A DNA stretch of 64,000 bases from JAJECS01 sp965219705 (GTDB taxonomy: Bacteria; Chloroflexota; UBA11872), in contig OZ244789.1 of the NCBI GenBank assembly GCA_965219705.1, positions 2,976,001-3,040,000 of the forward strand. Direction: 5' to 3'. The notes below the pieces were generated by a model. That model made no database searches. It was not told the DNA's origin and was given only the letters and a program-made list of their open reading frames with translations. Positions 58,206 through 64,000 of this stretch are shown here, piece by piece; the stretch's first letter is position 1; each line of letters begins with the position of its first letter. The position numbers and the translations under genes are program-made.

Positions 58206-59537
58206 CGCCTCGGCGCCCGCGACCTGGCGGTAGGCGCCGCGGCCGTAGCCGAACGTGGCCACCGCCTCGACGATCAGACTGGCTGCCCAACCCCCGACTC
58301 CGACCACCACCCCGGGCACGCCGCCCACGTTGAGCGCCAGCATCACAAACGCCAGCAGCGCGGCGAGCCGCCACACGTTCACGTAGAGAATCGGCCGGGT
58401 GCGCCGGATCTGCATCAGCGCTGAGGCGAAGATCTGTTCCTGCACCAGTAGCAGTGGCAGGGGCGCCAGGACACGCAGCCCAAGCAGCGATAGCTCGGCC
58501 AGCCGGTCGCGGGCGCCGCTGATGTCCTCGATGATGAATTGGCTCAACGGCGGCACGAACGCTGCTGCCAGGGACGCGAGCAAGACCGCGCTCGCGACCC
58601 CGTTTGTCACGACGGTGATCCGGCGCATGCCGTCGCCTCGCGCCAGCAGCGCGAGAATGGCCGGCTGGGCGCCCCAGAGCAGGATCGACAAGAACTGGAA
58701 GAGCCCAATGGCGATGGCGAAGGCTGCCAGCGAGGCTTCGGGCTCGGCCGTGCGCGCCAGCGCCGCATTGAGCACCGGCGTGGTCGCGGACGGGAGCAGC
58801 GAGGCGAAGATCAGCGGGGTGAAGAAGCGCGCCACGGCCCCCAGGCTGGAATCGAGGCGTCGCGGCGACCGCGCGGGCAGCCCGTGGCGCAGCATGCCGC
58901 GCGTGGCGGCCAGCAACATCACCGTCTCGAGACCGGCCGCCAGGGTGGTGCCCGCGCCGGCCGCGGCCCCTCCCTGTACGCCGGCCCCTATCAGCGCGGC
59001 CGATATGGCAACGGCGCCGCCGGCGCCGAGCCCCGTTCCCAGCCAGACCAGCCGCGCCCGGCCGAGTCGCAGCGCCGCACCGTGCAGATGGGTGCGTGCC
59101 ACCATGAACACCGGCAGCGGGCTCAGCGTGACCAATGCGCCCCGCGCCTGGGATAGAAGATCGCCGGTGGCCGCGAATACACCTTCGAGAATCAGATCGG
59201 CCAGCGGCGTGAGCGCCACGACGAAGCTGATCGCGCCAACGGCCGCGGCGGTCATGCCGACGAAGCGGCGCAGGCTCCGCAGCGCCTGCTGATCGTGCAG
59301 AAACACCAGCGTGAGCTGCTGAATTCGGAACTGGGGCAGCGCCACGATGGTGATGACTCCCAGCGCAACCGCGAATCCGGCGATTGATGCCTCGGGATCT
59401 TGGACCCGCGCCAGCAGGGCGTTCATGGCCGGGGCGAGCAGGCTCGCTATCCCCAGGTTGACCGAGGCCGGCAGCCAGAGCGTCAGCGCGCGCCGGGTGA
59501 ACGCCGCCCAGCTGTCAGCCGCCCCATCCGCTGTCAT
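58188..59537 (-). CDS. MATE/MVF-like polytopic membrane protein
   Basis: 449 residues, about 12 hydrophobic helices in two similar halves. Each half has a matching block: LLAPAMNALLARVQDPEASIAGFAVALG near residue 32 and LLPSATTPVLNAALARTAEPEASLAAFAIAIG near residue 250. This internal repeat is that of the MATE / flippase superfamily; the pattern is nearest to the eukaryote-like ANKH or unassigned MATE branches, so the substrate is unknown. It is followed by the ABC exporter leader, whose -35 lies in its 3' end. The PHP gene lies 10 bases upstream on the same strand. Confidence 0.72.
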   Translation of the reverse strand: MTADGAADSWAAFTRRALTLWLPASVNLGIASLLAPAMNALLARVQDPEASIAGFAVALGVITIVALPQFRIQQLTLVFLHDQQALRSLRRFVGMTAAAVGAISFVVALTPLADLILEGVFAATGDLLSQARGALVTLSPLPVFMVARTHLHGAALRLGRARLVWLGTGLGAGGAVAISAALIGAGVQGGAAAGAGTTLAAGLETVMLLAATRGMLRHGLPARSPRRLDSSLGAVARFFTPLIFASLLPSATTPVLNAALARTAEPEASLAAFAIAIGLFQFLSILLWGAQPAILALLARGDGMRRITVVTNGVASAVLLASLAAAFVPPLSQFIIEDISGARDRLAELSLLGLRVLAPLPLLLVQEQIFASALMQIRRTRPILYVNVWRLAALLAFVMLALNVGGVPGVVVGVGGWAASLIVEAVATFGYGRGAYRQVAGAEALTSTR

Positions 59538-59547
59538 GGGCGCCCCG

Positions 59548-60240
59548 TCAGCGCGTGAACCAGGTATTCAGCCGCTTGCGAAACTTTGTCGCATAGGCGT
59601 GCAGCGAGCTGCCGGCGTGCACCCAGGCAGGCGCCAACTCCTTGTGCAGCTCAGCGGTGCGCAGGTGTTCCAAGAACTCTCCCGGCTCGCTCCAGGGCTT
59701 CAGGATCTGCCAGCTCACGCCCACCTCGCGGGCGAGATGCGAGTCCGAGCCAACCGACGCCACAAGCCCGTGGTCTCGCGCGTAGGTGTCCGCGGTCCGG
59801 TTGTCGCGCTCGCGCAAGGTGCGTCCGTTGAATACCTCGAGGATGTCGATCTGATCGCGAATGCTATCCGTCGCCTCGCGGCCCAACGCGGACCGCCGCA
59901 GGCTATCGAAGGGGTGCGGCACGAGCACGAGTCCGCCCTGATCCTTGATGGCGGCCACGGTGTCCCGCGGCGACATGTCGCGCGGGATTTCTTCCCACAG
60001 GAAGAGGCCGATGATGTCGCCGTCGGTGCTCTTGATCTCCTCGGCCAGGATGACGGGCAGCGGCGAGACGTCGGCCATTTCGAAGGCGCCGGTCATCGTG
60101 TTGTGATCCGTCACCGCCAGCGCCTGGATGCCGCGGGCCTGCAACAACTCGACCAAGCGGGCGGGACTCAGTCCGCAATCGGGCGACGCGTGCGTGTGCG
60201 CGTGCAACTCCAGCCGAATACGGCCATCGGATGCCGTCAT
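59548..60240 (-). CDS. PHP-domain metal-dependent phosphoesterase
   Basis: 230-residue PHP protein. RLELHAHTHASPDCGLSP has the HxH and further His motif, LAVTDHNTMTGAFEM the DH motif, ILAEEIKSTDG a Glu, VLVPHPFDSLRR a His, and VASVGSDSHLAREVG the final DSH. All trinuclear-metal ligands look present. Family members include histidinol phosphatase and 3',5'-nucleotide phosphatases. Substrate unknown. 39 bases after nuoB on the same strand, so perhaps in a nuoB-PHP-MATE transcript. Confidence 0.85.
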   Translation of the reverse strand: MTASDGRIRLELHAHTHASPDCGLSPARLVELLQARGIQALAVTDHNTMTGAFEMADVSPLPVILAEEIKSTDGDIIGLFLWEEIPRDMSPRDTVAAIKDQGGLVLVPHPFDSLRRSALGREATDSIRDQIDILEVFNGRTLRERDNRTADTYARDHGLVASVGSDSHLAREVGVSWQILKPWSEPGEFLEHLRTAELHKELAPAWVHAGSSLHAYATKFRKRLNTWFTR

Positions 60241-60279
60241 GGCAGGGCTGCCCGAGCGCCGCGCGCTGCTGGTCGCAAC

Positions 60280-60930
60280 CTAGCCGGCGTCGGCCGTCTG
60301 CTCCTCGCGCAGCGCCTTCATCCGGCCTGTGCCCATGATGCCTTCGCGCTGGATCTTGCGCTGCAGCATGACGATGCCGTCGATGAGCGCCTCGGGCCGC
60401 GGCGGGCACCCGGCGATGTATACGTCCACCGGCACGATGCGATCAACGCCCTGGAGCGTGCTGTAGCTGCGGAACGGACCGCCGCACGTGGCGCAAGCCC
60501 CCATGGCGATGACCCACTTCGGATCGGGCATCTGGTCGTACAGCCGCTTGACGACTGGCGCCATCTTGTTGGTGACGGTGCCGGACACGACCATCACGTC
60601 CGACTGCCGCGGAGACGCACGGAAGATGGTGCCGAAGCGGTCCAGGTCGTAGTGCGGCGAAGCGCTCGCCATCATCTCGATGGCGCAGCAGGCCAACCCG
60701 AAGCCCAGGCCCCAGAGCGAATTGGCCTGAGCCCAGGTGAAGAGCTTGTCCACCGTGGTCGTCATGGCGTCCAGCAAGCCGACGCGGTCCGAGACCTGGC
60801 GGAGCGGGATCGTGTCGTCGCCATGGACCATTGGCGCTTTGCCCCACGGCTGGGCGCCCAGGGGAACCTGATCCAGCCCAAAGTCGTGACGGCGCTCGCC
60901 GGCCGAGCCGTCGCCGTTGCGGGTTGCCAT
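60280..60930 (-). CDS. nuoB: NADH-quinone oxidoreductase subunit B (lone gene)
   Basis: Complex I subunit carrying the N2 4Fe-4S cluster. 216 residues: ligands in LACCAIEMM (Cys81, Cys82), GACATCGGPF (Cys146) and AGCPPRPEAL (Cys175), plus DRFGTIFRASPRQSDVMVVSGTVTNKMAP. The ATG at 60930 has GGAGG 10 bases upstream. The N-terminus is about 50 residues longer before the first helix than in minimal NuoB. No other nuo gene flanks it, which is odd because nuoB normally sits in nuoABCD. Hydrogenase small subunits are the alternative, but the CxxE-type spacing fits NuoB. Confidence 0.9.
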   Translation of the reverse strand: MATRNGDGSAGERRHDFGLDQVPLGAQPWGKAPMVHGDDTIPLRQVSDRVGLLDAMTTTVDKLFTWAQANSLWGLGFGLACCAIEMMASASPHYDLDRFGTIFRASPRQSDVMVVSGTVTNKMAPVVKRLYDQMPDPKWVIAMGACATCGGPFRSYSTLQGVDRIVPVDVYIAGCPPRPEALIDGIVMLQRKIQREGIMGTGRMKALREEQTADAG

Positions 60931-61023
60931 GGTGGTCGGACCTCCGTCCGCTTGCGTCGTCACTGCAAACCTCGACAATTGTAAGCGGTTGCGCCAAGGT
61001 CTTCACAGGCGCTGTCGCGCACA

Positions 61024-62916
61024 ATGGCCACATCGACCCCGGAGGTCCGTCCCATCAGCGCACCCAGCACCGTCCGTTGTCGATTTTTGCCGGAAGACCG
61101 CGAGATTGAAGCGGAGGTCGGCACCACGATCCTCGACGCCGCCCACGCGAACGACGTGCCGGTGGAAACGGTGTGCGCCGGCAAGGGAACCTGTGGCACC
61201 TGCCGGGTGCTCGTACGCGATGCCGCGGTGCCTGAGGCCACGCCGCATGACAAGCGCCGGCTGGCCATCGCCCAGCTCGCCGGCGGCTGGCGTCTGGCCT
61301 GCCAGCATCCAGTGGACGAGGGCGCCGTCTATTCGCATCCGCTGGGGATTCGGGCGGTGCGCGTGGTGGAAAGCGCCGGCCTGGGGCGTATCAGTCTGGA
61401 TCCCAACGTCCAGAAGATTTATGTCAAACCAGCACCACCGAGCCTCCACGATCCACGCGCCGACTGGAGTCTGTTGCAAGACGAGCTTGCTGCTGCCGCC
61501 GGCGATCTCGATCCGACGCGGGATGCGCTGAGCCGGCTGGGGGCAATCGGCGAGGCGATCAGCCAAGGCGTCACCGTGGTGATCGCGGGCAACCGGGTGA
61601 TATCGGTCGAGCGAGGGGATACCACCGGCGAGGCGTACGGCCTGGCCTTCGATATCGGCACGACGACGGTGGTCGGCGCGCTCATGGACTTGACGACCGG
61701 GCAAGAGGTCGCCGTGGCGTCAGACATCAACGGTCAGCACATCTACGGCGGCGACGTGATCAGCCGCATGAGCGCCACGATGCGCGGTCCGGAGTTCGTC
61801 GAGCGGCTGCATCGGGCGATCCTGGACACCGTGCGCGGCATCACCACGCGCTGCCTGGAGGCCGCCGACGTGCGGCCGGACCGCGTTTACGAGGCTTCGT
61901 TCGTCGGCAACACGGTGATGACGCACTTGCTGCTGGGTATCGATCCGTCGCGCATCTCGTATTCGCCGTTTGCGCCGACCACCGTGGACCCTGTGTCGCT
62001 CCGGGCGTCCGAGCTCGACTTGCCGGTGCTCCCGTCGGCGTGGGTATGGGTGGCGCCGGCGGTTGCGAGCTATGTCGGCGGCGACATCGTGGGCGTGATG
62101 CTGAGCACGAATCTGGGGCGCCGCCGCGGCACGACGCTCGTCATCGACGTCGGCACCAACGGTGAGATCGTGCTGGCGCATCGCCGCCGGCTCTTCGCTA
62201 CGGCGGCGCCGGCCGGCCCGGCATTTGAGGGCGCTGAAATCAACCGTGGCATGCGAGCGGCGGCCGGGGCGATCGAGCGGGTGCGCATGACCCCAACGTC
62301 GGTGGAGGTGGACGTGATTGGCGGCGGTCAGCCCGAGGGCATCTGTGGGTCGGGCCTGGTCGACGCCGTGGCCGAGCTGCTGCGCGTCGGCGCGGTGCTT
62401 CCCAGCGGCCGGCTGCTCTCGCGTGGCGAAATGGAGCGGGCGCTGCCCGGCCTTGCAGACCGCGTTCGTCCGGACGACACCGGTGGCGAATTCGTTCTAA
62501 CGGGCGATCCGGCTTCGCCGGAGGACAGCATCGCGCTGCATGCGCAGGACATCCGTCGGTTGCAGCTCGCCAAGGGCAGCATCCGCTGCGGCACGAACGT
62601 TCTGCTGCGCGAAGCCGGCCTGCAACCCTCCGATCTCGACCGCGTGCTGCTGGCCGGCGCCTTTGGCAGCTACATCGACCCGGCGAGAGCCCTGGCCATT
62701 GGGCTACTGCCGCCCGTGCCCGTCACGGCGGTCAAGGCCGTCGGCAACGCCGCCGGCCATGGCGCGCGCATGTGCCTGCTTTCCCTGACGTCCCGGGTGC
62801 GCGCGACGGACCTGCCCGGCAGCGTGCATTATGTCGAGCTGTCGGCCGTGCCCGACTTTCAGGATCAATTCGGCGAGGCCATGGGGTTCCCGGCGTCTAT
62901 CGAGGCGGCCAGCTAG
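61024..62916 (+). CDS. Corrinoid-activating ferredoxin/ASKHA protein (RACE, DUF4445)
   Basis: 630 residues. An N-terminal 2Fe-2S ferredoxin domain has Cys51, Cys57, Cys60 (CAGKGTCGTC) and Cys93, followed by a linker, then an ASKHA-type ATPase core starting AFDIGTTTVVGALMDL near residue 210, with VVGNT-like SFVGNTVMTHLLLG, LVIDVGTNGEIVLA, PAFEGAEI and GICGSGLVDAVAELL. This is the order of reductive activators that reset Co(II) corrinoid proteins to Co(I) with ATP. The natural partner here is the corrinoid protein at 34328-35197, 26 kb away. It is divergent from nuoB. Confidence 0.9.
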   Translation: MATSTPEVRPISAPSTVRCRFLPEDREIEAEVGTTILDAAHANDVPVETVCAGKGTCGTCRVLVRDAAVPEATPHDKRRLAIAQLAGGWRLACQHPVDEGAVYSHPLGIRAVRVVESAGLGRISLDPNVQKIYVKPAPPSLHDPRADWSLLQDELAAAAGDLDPTRDALSRLGAIGEAISQGVTVVIAGNRVISVERGDTTGEAYGLAFDIGTTTVVGALMDLTTGQEVAVASDINGQHIYGGDVISRMSATMRGPEFVERLHRAILDTVRGITTRCLEAADVRPDRVYEASFVGNTVMTHLLLGIDPSRISYSPFAPTTVDPVSLRASELDLPVLPSAWVWVAPAVASYVGGDIVGVMLSTNLGRRRGTTLVIDVGTNGEIVLAHRRRLFATAAPAGPAFEGAEINRGMRAAAGAIERVRMTPTSVEVDVIGGGQPEGICGSGLVDAVAELLRVGAVLPSGRLLSRGEMERALPGLADRVRPDDTGGEFVLTGDPASPEDSIALHAQDIRRLQLAKGSIRCGTNVLLREAGLQPSDLDRVLLAGAFGSYIDPARALAIGLLPPVPVTAVKAVGNAAGHGARMCLLSLTSRVRATDLPGSVHYVELSAVPDFQDQFGEAMGFPASIEAAS

Positions 62917-62987
62917 ACCGAGGTCATTCGCCGCGCGGACACAGCGGCGGCTGACCCAATCGCACCCGCCGCGTATCCCGGCCCCCT

Positions 62988-63749
62988 CTACGTGGCCGCG
63001 GCGATCTCGCGAATCTGCGCGGCCACGACGGTAGCCGCAGCTTCGAGGTAGCGGCGCCCGAGCTCGGCCGTCGCGTGGGCCGCGTCGTCGCTCGCGCCGG
63101 TCGGGCGGTCGCCCGGAAAACCGCCGGCGCGGATGTCGGTCACGTTGCCGACGCCGTCCGGCGGCCACTGGTCGCCGCGCACGGGTATGCGATCGGTCCG
63201 CACCAGGTCGGGGTCCAGGTGGAGCATCAGCGACGTTTCAAACGACCCCGCGTGCCCGGGGATCGAGAACTCCCCGTCGTGTGGAATGGCCTCAAGCGCC
63301 TCACGCGCGATGCTCCAGTAGCTGCCGGCGACGACGTGCATCTCCCGGTAAACCAAGACGAAGTCGCGCGCGGTCTGCTGGATGAGATGCTCGTTTCCGC
63401 CGTGGCCATTGAGGACCAGGACGCGGCGGAATCCCATCATCCGCAGGCTGTCGAGCAGCTCGTAGAGAACCACGCCGAAGGTGCGGCTGGTGAGGGTCAG
63501 CACGCCGGGCCACGGCAAGTGGTGGTGGGAACTGCCGAAGTGGAGCGGCGGGCAGACGACGGCGTTCAATTCCGGAGCCACGGCGTCGGCGGCGCCCCGG
63601 GCGACAGCCATGCAGCACATCGTGTCGAGCCCCACCGGATTGTGCGGCCCGTGCTGCTCGATGGCCGCCGTGGGCAGGACCGCCACCGCCGACGGCGCGA
63701 GGGCGCCGATCTCATCGCGTGTCAACCGTTCAAACGCTACGTGGGCCAT
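62988..63749 (-). CDS. Creatininase-family amidohydrolase
   Basis: 253-residue member of the creatininase/MftE family. VLPTAAIEQHGPHNPVGLDT holds the Glu/His/Asp metal ligands, HFGSSHHHLPWPGVLTL another His, VLNGHGGNEHLIQ the central motif, and GHAGSFETSLMLHLDPDLV the Glu. Members open creatinine or other cyclic amides, or cleave peptides in cofactor synthesis. ATG at 63749 has GAGAGG 7 bases upstream; upstream in-frame starts lack it. Confidence 0.87.
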   Translation of the reverse strand: MAHVAFERLTRDEIGALAPSAVAVLPTAAIEQHGPHNPVGLDTMCCMAVARGAADAVAPELNAVVCPPLHFGSSHHHLPWPGVLTLTSRTFGVVLYELLDSLRMMGFRRVLVLNGHGGNEHLIQQTARDFVLVYREMHVVAGSYWSIAREALEAIPHDGEFSIPGHAGSFETSLMLHLDPDLVRTDRIPVRGDQWPPDGVGNVTDIRAGGFPGDRPTGASDDAAHATAELGRRYLEAAATVVAAQIREIAAAT

Positions 63750-63870
63750 CAGTGCACCTCTCACGGCGATGCCGCGCTGCAAATGGTGAGTCACGCCGCC
63801 GCCGGCCGCAACCGCACGATTTCATTGCCTTGCGGCGCGAGGCGCGGAACAATGCCAACCCCGGTCATTG

Positions 63871-63906
63871 AACGGCCCTCGCGCTGGGGAGGCCGTGAGG
63901 GCCGTT
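63871..63906. repeat. 10-bp inverted repeat between two minus-strand genes
   Basis: AACGGCCCTC (63871-63880) and GAGGGCCGTT (63897-63906) are perfect complements with a 16-base loop. It lies 19 bases beyond the stop of the partial gene at the right edge and before the creatininase gene. No U-tract follows in either direction, so it is at best a weak terminator or a transcript-stabilising stem. The rest of the 176-base gap shows nothing else. Confidence 0.45.
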
Positions 63907-63925
63907 ACCCGACCGGTGGTTTGGC

Positions 63926-64000
63926 CTAGGCGCGCCTGGCGGCCGGTTCGGCGGCGTCGGGCGCGGTGCCGTTGCCGTCCTCGACCTCGGGCGCCGCGCG
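63926..64000 (-). CDS. C-terminal end of an unidentified protein (partial)
   Basis: A minus-strand frame enters from the right edge and stops at TAG 63928-63926, giving 24 visible residues ending in PDAAEPAARRA. The composition (Ala, Pro, acidic, then Arg) is that of a disordered tail and gives no family clue. Supported only by the open frame and the stem-loop just past its stop. Confidence 0.35.
   Translation of the reverse strand, partial: RAAPEVEDGNGTAPDAAEPAARRA

Noticed and set aside
1..64000. tRNA or rRNA genes, CRISPR arrays, transposons, phage or defence islands
   Set aside because: None seen. Intergenic gaps are nearly all under 300 bases, no direct-repeat arrays occur, and no transposase, integrase or nuclease-defence motifs were found in any frame read.

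Overview
The window is 64 kb of GC-rich, very densely coded bacterial chromosome. There are no rRNA or tRNA genes, transposases, phage genes or CRISPR arrays that I can see. Gene content points to an uncultivated member of the Chloroflexota (inference, not proof). The pointers are lysine synthesis through an LL-diaminopimelate aminotransferase (DapL) with DapF, a long-form HisG, an MEP-pathway cluster, spore-free SpoIID, corrinoid-protein/RACE methyl chemistry, and many orphan catabolic genes (sulfatase-like, HyuB, HpcH/HpaI aldolase, creatininase, amidohydrolases, SDRs). Many starts are GTG, many stop/start pairs overlap as ATGA or GTGA, and a few genes appear to be leaderless.

Layout. 1-5.1 kb (minus): miaA-dapF-dapL-hflX-ceramidase-like run. 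5.1-9.2 kb (plus): folate C1 block metF-fchA-folD, then a sulfatase-superfamily hydrolase. 9.2-14.3 kb (minus): mutS-mutL-SDR. 14.5-14.8 kb: remnant of an EamA/DMT transporter. 14.8-34.2 kb (minus): tdh, then the classic translation/isoprenoid/envelope cluster rpsB-tsf-pyrH-frr-uppS-cdsA-dxr-rseP-ispG with topA upstream, then rdgB-SDR-SDR-ksgA-pth-mfd. 34.3-41.3 kb: corrinoid protein, amidohydrolase, a degenerate DXS-like gene, thpR, hyuB, a small membrane protein and a YhaM-like HD protein. 41.3-50.5 kb: valS, a phosphoribosyltransferase, a penicillin-binding carboxypeptidase, tatA, spoIID, oppDF. 50.6-64 kb: amidohydrolase, lactonase, aldolase, flavin reductase, metallo-beta-lactamase fold protein, hisG, an ABC-2 exporter with an apparent attenuated leader, a MATE-like protein, a PHP phosphoesterase, a lone nuoB, a corrinoid-activating ferredoxin/ASKHA protein and a creatininase-family amidase.

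How the genes work together. DapL and DapF feed lysine and peptidoglycan. Dxr and IspG make isoprenoid precursors for UppS, which with CdsA, RseP, the carboxypeptidase, SpoIID and TatA serves the envelope. A corrinoid protein, a RACE-type reactivase and MetF/FolD/FchA together could move methyl groups onto tetrahydrofolate and oxidise them, although no methyltransferase is present here.

The most unusual items are: a FolD that has lost the cyclohydrolase catalytic Lys and Gln and sits directly after a separate cyclohydrolase gene; a site-2 protease with a PA-like domain inserted between its HExxH motif and PDZ domain; a truncated DXS homologue lacking its thiamine-diphosphate motif; tandem SDRs of which one lacks the catalytic residues; a sulfatase-fold protein with Thr at the nucleophile position; and a promoter / short leader peptide / intrinsic terminator arrangement in front of the ABC exporter. 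Positions and translations were worked out by eye; family names rest on remembered motifs and not on a search.
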